This document shows, in pieces, positions 46,501 to 55,500 of a DNA stretch of 64,000 nt (positions are counted from its first letter, which is position 1; each line of letters starts with the position of its first letter). The notes below the pieces were generated by a model. It worked only from the letters and a program-made list of their open reading frames with translations. It made no database searches and was not told the DNA's origin. The position numbers and the translations under genes were made by a program. This DNA is from Prionace glauca (taxonomy: Eukaryota > Chordata > Chondrichthyes > Carcharhiniformes > Carcharhinidae), in contig CM075724.1 in the NCBI GenBank assembly GCA_037974335.1, positions 62,150,470 to 62,214,469 on the forward strand. Direction: 5' to 3'.

Positions 46501-49500
46501 ACCTCCCTGCCATTCATCTGAACTCCAGTGAAAACAATCCTAACCTAGTTAATCTCTCCTCATGCATCAGTCCTTATGCGGCACAAATGAAGGTGGAGAT
46601 TAATCATCTCAGCCTGAGTACATCATTGCAGACTTTCTCAAGATAGTGTCCTAGGCCCAATCACCTTCAGCTGCTACATCAATAACACTCACTCAATCAA
46701 ATATGGGTTTGACTGCACAATGATCAGCACTATTTGCAATTCCGAACATCCTGAAGCAGTCCATGCACAAATGCAGCAGGACCCAGACAGCATCCAGGTT
46801 TTGGCTAACAAGTGGCAAGTAATATTCATGCTGCACAAGTGCCAGGTAATGACCATTTCCAACAAGAAATGGTCCATTGCTCCTTGATGTTTAATGACAT
46901 TACCGTCACTGAATCCCACACTATCAATATCCATTGACCAGAAACTGAACTGGACTAGCCATAAAAATACTGTCACTATTAGAGCAAGATAACAGTTAAG
47001 AATCCTGTGGTGGGTAACTCACTTCCTGACTACCCAAATCCCGTCCACATCTACAAGGCAAAAGTCAGGAGTGTGATGGAATACTTTCCACTTGCCTGGA
47101 TAAATGCAGCTCCAAAAACACTGAAGAAGCTGGACACCATTCAGGACAAAGCAGCCCAACTGATTGTTTGAGAAAGGGTGTCAATCTGCAAGATGCATTG
47201 TAGGTGCACACTGAGGTTCCAAAGGCAGAACCTTCTTAACACACGGCCACTACTGTCCAGAAAGATAAGATGAGCTGATACCTGCAAACACCACGACCTG
47301 TAAGTTCCACTCCAAGTCACTTACCATCCTGACTTAGAAATACATGCCAGTCTTTCACTGACCTTTGGGTCAAAATCCTGTGATTCCTAAGCTAACAGCA
47401 CCGTGGGTGCACCTCAGGAACTGCAGCAGTTCAAGAAGGCAGCTTATCACCACCTTCTCAAGGACAAATAGTGATGGTCAGCAAATGGTAGTTTTAAAAA
47501 AAGTCATTTGTGGGATATGGGTGTCGCTGGCTGGCCAGCATTTATTGCTCATCCCTAGTTGCCCTTGAGATGGCAGCAGTGAGCCATGTTCTTTATTCAC
47601 TGCAGTCCGTGTGCTGTGGGTTGACCCACAATGCCATAAGGGAGGGAGTTCCAGGGTTTTGACCAACCAACTGTGAAGGAACAGCAGCAATATATTTCCA
47701 AGTCAGGACAGTAAATGCCTTGGAGGAGAACTTGTAGGTAGTGGTGCGTCCATGTATCTGCTGCCTTTGTCCTTCTAGATGAAAGTGGTCTTGGGTTTGG
47801 AAGGTGTGAAAAAGAATCATTGGTGAATTGCTGCAGTGCATCTTGTAGATAGAACACCATGCTGCTACTGAGCGTCAGTGGTGCAGTGAATGGATGTCAA
47901 GCTTCTTGAATGTTGTTGGAGCTGTACCCATCCAAACAGAGTTTTTGTTTAGCAACTCGGCCATCTTTAGGGAAAAAGCCCTTGTGTTTTTAATTTAACT
48001 GAATCCATGGCAGATAGATCTTAGCAGCAAAAGAGACAGCAGCTCACTCAGCTCGCCAGAAACAAGATAGTGAAGTAATAGGTAAGAATTAGTGTCCAGA
48101 AACTAAAAAAACAGTTCCAGAAACCAAAGAAAGAAGAGAGGTTGCAGGAAACTGAAGTTTTGAGAGTAAGACTGAAAGAAACTGAACAATTGCACTATTT
48201 ATTGAAGCTAAGGACAGAGCTGAAAAGTACATTCCTGGTAATTTTGCTTAGTGAGAAACCAAAGGTCTGAAGTAATCATAGGGTTGGTGATATCTTGTTG
48301 CAGCCTGCGAAGCAATAGGTGAAACAATTGTGAAGCAATTGGTGGTTCGATCCCTGAGAGATTGTGTGGAAAACTCGAAAGCGCGTGGCTATTCAAGACA
48401 AATGAGTGACTGAAAGGATAGTTGGAAATCCTGGAATTGAATCCTTTCTGGAAACAGTTGAGGGAAAGCATTGTTTGAAAGAAGATTTTAAGGCATGTCT
48501 TTTTGAGAGTGATGATGTGGAGTTGCCAGCATTGGACAAGGGTAGACACAATAAGTAGTCTCACAACACCAGGTGAAAGTCCAACAGGTTAACTTGGTAG
48601 CAGGAGCTTGCGGAACTTTTAGAACACTGCCGCTTCATCAGGTGAGTCTCTCCCGATGAAGGAACAGCGTTCTGAAAGCTTATGCTACCAAATAACTTCA
48701 ACCTGGTGTTGTGAGACTATTTACTTTCTGAGAGTGACTCGTGTGACTGCTGGTGTCCAGTGATGTTAGTTGGCTCACAGCGTAATAAGCATCTGGGAGA
48801 TTTGAGGAAAAAAAACATCGAAGTTCGACTGGGTGGCATCTGCCACTGGATTTCAGAGTGGGTGTTACCTGACCACAGTTAGCCTGTTGCATTACAAGGA
48901 TTGTGTGTTTATTGAGAATATTCTAGCCTAAGATGTGTTTTGTAACCTGTGCCATCCTTAAGATTTTCTGTTGTTAAAAGCTAATTGACAGTCCTGTGAC
49001 TCAGTTCATCCACGTTTTCTAAAATAAAATGTAAAAGTTACGGTCTTTTGAATGAGGGTCGATTCTGGGACCTTCCCTTCCAGCAGCAACATCAACTGGG
49101 ATTGTAACAGAAGGATGCAAGGCTTGGGAGCAGTTGTCGAGGAGATTTACTAGAATCGTCCTGGAGGGAGGGACTTATGTTGGGGAGACTAGAGAACCTA
49201 TTGTTGTTCTCCTCAGAAAGAGAAAGTGTGTTTAAAATTGGGAGAGATTTTGGCGAGAAAATAAGGAGAGAATGTTTTCAATTGTGGTTGGTTCAATGTC
49301 CAAGAAACAGACTTCGGATCTCAAAGATCATCAGAGGTCGATGAGCGTTGTTGTCTGGAATACACTTCCTGAAAAAGTGGGGGCGGTGCTGGGGGGGGGG
49401 GGGGGGGGGGGGGAGAGTGCGGTGGGTGGGTGGGTGGGGGGGGGGGAACGGGGGAGCAGGTGAAGATTCCCTTGAATAAACAAAATTGAACGATCATATG

Positions 49501-52500
49501 TAATGAGAGGGGAATTGGGCTAATTGAATAATTACCTCAACTAAGTGGCACAGAGAGAATAGCCTCTTTTAGGAACTGTTCCTTCTTTCTTTCGATGCAC
49601 TTCAGTTTTATGCTCCTAATCTTCACCCTTGCAGAGTTGGGTGGGCACGGGGAAGGAGGAGGACTGCCTCTTGGACCTGGCGAAGTTGGCCGTTAAGAGG
49701 TCCAGGCAGCCGGCAGTCGAGTTGGTCGTCTGCCTGTTCACTGCGGCTACGTTCACAGCAAGCTGGATTTGGAAGGGGAGCAGGCAATGTCTACTGACAC
49801 ATTCTTTGAGGTCGTTGGGGGTTGGGGGTACATGATTGTGGCCTGGTACTGACATTATGGTTTAGTTAATTGAGTTCTTTTGCCATTTGTTTTAGTTACA
49901 ATGTCCCACCGGCGCTATCATCCTCTGTCCTTTTGATTAATACAATAAGAAGTCTCACAACACCAGGTTTATTTGATGCAAACACCACTAGCTTTCGGAA
50001 CTGGCTGTTCCTTCATCAGGTGGTGGGAGTTCAATCCCAGTCCAACGCCGGCATCTCCACGTCATGACTTTTGATTAATATCAACCTTTCATTCTTTTGT
50101 AAGATTACAAAAATGAATTAACTACTTATCGGATTGATTGCAATATTTATTTCTATTCCTCCCTACTCCCTCTTTTTGGAGTATAAAACACATTGTCCTC
50201 TTACCACCTCATCACTCTGGTCGGCTTCCACGAAATTTCTTTTAACACCTTGAGAAAAGAAGAAATTGAGCCTGAGTAACTTTCTGAATGTCAGCAAAAT
50301 CAAAAACATGCTTTCCATTCTGAACACTTTTACTGCCAAAAGGAAGGAGCCTTGAAAATTGGAACATTCCACTGTGATCTACCCCCAATGGAGCACACTG
50401 CCATTAGCGTGATAGTGATAAACATGTGATAAGAGAATCGCTAAATTACAATTGAAATACGACCGGAGGGAGACGTAAAACAGTCTGCCAGTTCCATATC
50501 AGCCATTTTACATTGTCGCAGGAAGTTACTTAAGCGTGTTTACACTACAAGGTCCTGATATTTTAAAAAATGTGGAACGTTAAGAAGGTGTACAAATTGA
50601 ATAAACAGTTCGAATAGAAAAATTGAATATTTGCATTTCAAAATAGATTTCCGTTGCCATATTCAACTCTCAATCATATAACGCTCTTGAGGCATCAACT
50701 TCATTCTTTGAAGATGCAGCAGGGTGTTCTTTATTCCCTATAATGAAGCACTATTCACCCGCCATTTATAACAGTTTAACAAAATAAAAGTTTGCGGTGA
50801 AATAAGAAAACTTCTTACCAACTGAAGCTTTTAATTTGAGGCTCGTCAAAATAATTATCAACAGTATAACAGCCAATGCGCCGCCTGCACATCCGAAAAT
50901 GAGCGGAAATTGGATTCCTGAAATATCTACAAGATCAACAAATGATTGAAAGAAGAAACTTTCGAACACAGTGAGATTTATACACAATTTTGGGTCTAGC
51001 ACGGGAGGGCGCGGTACAAAGTTGTCTTTCCTGAAATTGTGTCAATTTACTCTGTGTGGGGACCGACACTTTTATTTTTATAGGCAGTAGCGATAAAATG
51101 ATTATAACGTGTCCCAAACGACAGTAACGCAATTTATAGAGGAAACTAATCTATAAAGGCGCAGGAAATTCCTCTGGAGGCGTGAGGGCTTTTCGGTCAG
51201 AGTAAAGGGACTTACATTTGTGCCACACCAAACCGACGCGCACCGGCTACAAAGAATAGCAAAGTTTTTCACTCTTCAGCACTGACAACCAGATACCTAC
51301 TGCAGTTCTTAGTAGGTAACAAGAACAGCTTGCACTTAAAATTCCAAAATGCTCAAACGCAACGTTATCAAACACAATCAAACCACATAAATAATATTAT
51401 GACAGCTGGAGGTAGAGTTGAGGGACCGTCGAAAATGAGAGTTGGAAAGGCGGGGATACTCAGAGCGGGAGTTGGATTCAGACAGCGGAAGGCACTGTGC
51501 GGAGATAACGATTTTATCATACATCCAAATCAAATATTCAGGATAAAGAAATGACTACTAAAACTGATCATTTTTATGTGTACGTTTATTTCACTTGGCA
51601 AGAATTTGACGAGAAATAAGCGCATAAACCATGGAACCATATGAAATTTAAAGCACAGAAGGAGGCCAATCGGCTCATCTTGTCCATGCCAGCTCGTGGA
51701 CACGAGGTCCCCTTTCTAATTTCACCTTCCTGCGTCCGGCTCTTCGCCCTGTGGCTTTCTTAAGCTGCAGATCCAGGTATTCTAAAAAAAGAGTTTAGGG
51801 TTTTTGCCTCCACCTACTCAGGCAGCGAATTCCAGACACCCACCACCGTTGTTTAAAAAAATGATATTCCTCGTGTCTTCTCTACACCTTCTGCCACTTA
51901 CATTAAATCTATGACCCCTGTTTATAGAATTCTCCGTGAAGGGAAACGATTTCATCCTGTCCATTCTATTTCTTCCCCTCATAATTGTGTACACCTCCAT
52001 CAAGTCACTTATCTGACTTCTTTTTTCCAAGGAAAATAATCTCAGCCTATCCAATCTCTCTTCATAGCAACACTTTTGCAGCCCTAGCAATTTCCCGTTT
52101 CAGGAAAATGTTCTCCCTCCTCCAGCTACAAACTGTCTTAATCGTTTTAATTCGTTACCATTGATATGACATTGAGATTAAATAAAGTCCACAATAACCC
52201 TGTAAATTCGAGTTTGAACAGCTGACCAGCTACATTAATAATAAATAACACAAATCTGAGTCTTGCCCCCCGCTCGTTTCTGTAAATGTTTGGAATCTTA
52301 CCTTGATTGACAGTGTAGCTGACAATGGCGGGCACCTGAAGGGAGATATGAGATGCCAGACATGTATAAACGACTGTCTGCTGGAGAGGCTGCCCATCTT
52401 CCAAATAACTGGAGACCTCAAAAAGACCATCCACTGTCTCGTTTCTCACAGTTTCTATTCCGGCCAGAATTTCCACACCATCTCTTAGCCAGGAGATTTT

Positions 52501-55500
52501 TAAATCCTCCGGGTAAAATGCAGCCGTTTTGCACTCGAATCTTAGAGAAGTCGTTGAATTCTTGTCAATCGGAGCGATTTTTAGTGGTGTTGGAGGAACT
52601 TTTAACAGGGGGAAAAATCATTTTTGAATTGAAAAGAGTAAATTCTCAATTGCCGAAACTCCATACGCTTTTATATTCATACTGTGATAATACTTATGGC
52701 GCTGTCGCGTCTTTTAAACTTCGGGCATGCATTTATTTTATATAATGTTATACGACGCTCAGCAAAATTGCCGATGTTTTGCAGGCGGATCATGCTCCCA
52801 GACATGGTTACAATCAGGGAAGGAAGTGTCACTGCTCGCAATTAAAGCCATGATGTGGAGATGCCGGCGTTGGACTGGGGTAAACACAGTAAGAAGTCTC
52901 ACAACACCAGGTTAAAGCCCAACAGGTTTATTTGCCAAATAAATGAATATTTGCCAAATAAATGATTATTTGCCAAATAAATGAATATTTGCCAAAGTAA
53001 CTTACTGGGCTTTAACGTGGTGTTGTGAGATTTCTTACGGAATTAAAGCAGCAGATCCTGACGCGGGATTGTGTTTGGCAGCAGTGACCTCGATTCAGAT
53101 TCCGGTCCGAATATATCAGACAGGGAGCACCAACCAGTCGGCAAGAACATTGGGTTCTACTCGGGTTTTTCTGTAAGAATCATTGTGGTACTAAACGTTA
53201 TGTATTCGTTTGAAAAATGACCCACTTCAAATATTTAATGTTTCCAAACGTATTTTGTTTTACTGATTAATGTTAAGATGCATGAAATCAAAATACCTCC
53301 GATATTTAAAATGGCTCCAGACAAGATACAGTTACATGTATAGATTAAAACCTGTGAGCTACCAATGATTACACAACATTTCAATGCCCGTGGTTGAGGT
53401 TTCGGACCGTGCATCTTTGACCAAAACATCTTTCTGGGGGCGGAATGCGAATGATGGAGTATTTTGCAAGCCCGGAAAATTTTTGTTAATTATATATCGC
53501 TATGCAGATCACAACACCCAGGAATTAATTCCAGAGATAAAAACAGGCCATGTTGGGTAAACTCAGCTGGTTTGACTGAGTTTTCATTTCAGATTTCCAG
53601 CATCCGCAGTATTTTGCTTTTATTTGACGGGATCGTTTGCCCTGCTGCAATTTTACTCGATCTGCTGAACGCATTTTGTCTGGAGAAGATTCTGCTTCCA
53701 ATAGTTCAAAGTTACAATTTTCTGATGTGAACCCCTCTTCTATCTGTCCACTCTATCGGTCTTCTACCTTAACTTCCTTCTGTTCATGTGGACTGTACAC
53801 AGAAATCAGGTTTATAGAAATGTTCGGTGGTATCTATTCTCCACTTTAACAGTTGTGAGTGCGTAATAGAAAGCCCAATTAGCGTACCCCAGAGGTTCAA
53901 GCAAGGGCATCGGGCACTTTAACTGTCCTGTAAAGTCCAGGACCCGGGATGGAATCCAGCACAGAGGGAAAGATCAAAACCCCCATTCTTAGTGGACTAT
54001 AGGGTTCCATTTGGAAAGACCTTGGAATTTCAAACAAGTTACTAATGGACACAACTACAAACATATAAACAGTTATCCTAGGAACAGGGGGCCATTCAGC
54101 CCGACTCATTGTGCTCTGCTCAACCTTGGTGATAGTGATTAGCACTGGTATCTCACGAAGCTAGGGAGCCGGGTTCAATTCCGGCCTCGGGTCGGTGTGG
54201 AACAAAGAACAAAGAACAACACAGCACGGGCCCGCGCCGCCGTCCCATGGTCAGTGACCTATTCATGATTTTAGTCTATGCCTAATGTATGAGGATCAGG
54301 GAGGTCCAATATAGGGACAATTTGTTACCCAATCAATCAGCCTAAAAGCACATTTTTGGGATGTGGGAGGAAACCGGAGTACCCGGAGGAAACCCACGCA
54401 ACCATGGGGAGAACGCGCAAACTCCCACGGACACAGGCCCAAATCCATGTGTCCGCATAGCAACAGAGATAGCCTCTGAGCTGTCATGATGCCCTCGACA
54501 TGGTCCAGTTTACGCACACCAACGACATGAAGCAGTAGGCAACTCCCGATGCAATATCCAAGAGCAGCCCACCACAACCAGCCGCCCGCATGCCACTTGC
54601 TGGACTTAAATGCCTGTGGATAAAAAAATCATTATTAAAAGACTCTATATCCCTGAGGCTAAAACTGAACCCCAAGCCTACAATGCTTAGTAAGGCCTGC
54701 TATATCCCCCTATATGTAGACCGCTCATGTGGCTGTCCAAGTGACTCTTGAACAACCCTAGCGTGCCTGCTTCCACCACCTTACTCGGCAGTGCATTCCA
54801 CATCCCCACTACCCTTTGTGTGAAAAACTGCCCTCTAATATTAGTCTTATATCTAGCCCCCCTCACCCTAAGCCCGTGACCCCTCGTTCTATCCATTTCT
54901 AATAGCGGAAAAAGCTTATCACCATTTACTCTATCTATCCCCTTCATAATCTTATAAACCTCTATTAGATCCCCCCTTAGCCGACGTCTCTCAAGGGAAA
55001 ACAGCCCAAGTGCGTTCAATCTTTCCTCGTAAGACAGCCCTTCCATACCAGGCAACATCCTGGTAAATCTCCTCTGCACTCTCTCCAGGATCTCTACATC
55101 CTTCCGGTAGTACGGCGACCAGAACTGGACGCAGTACTCCAGGTGAGGCCTAACCAACGTTCTATACAACTGCAACATCAGACTCCTACTCTTATATTCT
55201 ATACCCCTTCCTATAAAGGCTAACATGCCATACGCTTTCCTCATCACATTCTGCACCTGCACCGACACCTTCAGGGACTTGTGTACCTGCACCCCCAGGT
55301 CTCTCTGCGTATCTATACTCCGGATAGTTCTACCTTTTATCATATAACTCCCCTCCACATTATTCCGTCCAAAGTGCATCACCTCGCATTTCTCCGGATT
55401 AAATTCCATTTGCCATCTATCTGCCCAATCTACCAGCCTGTCTATGTCCTGTTGCATTGCCAGGCACTGCTCCTCAGTACCCGCCAATCCAACCATCTTA

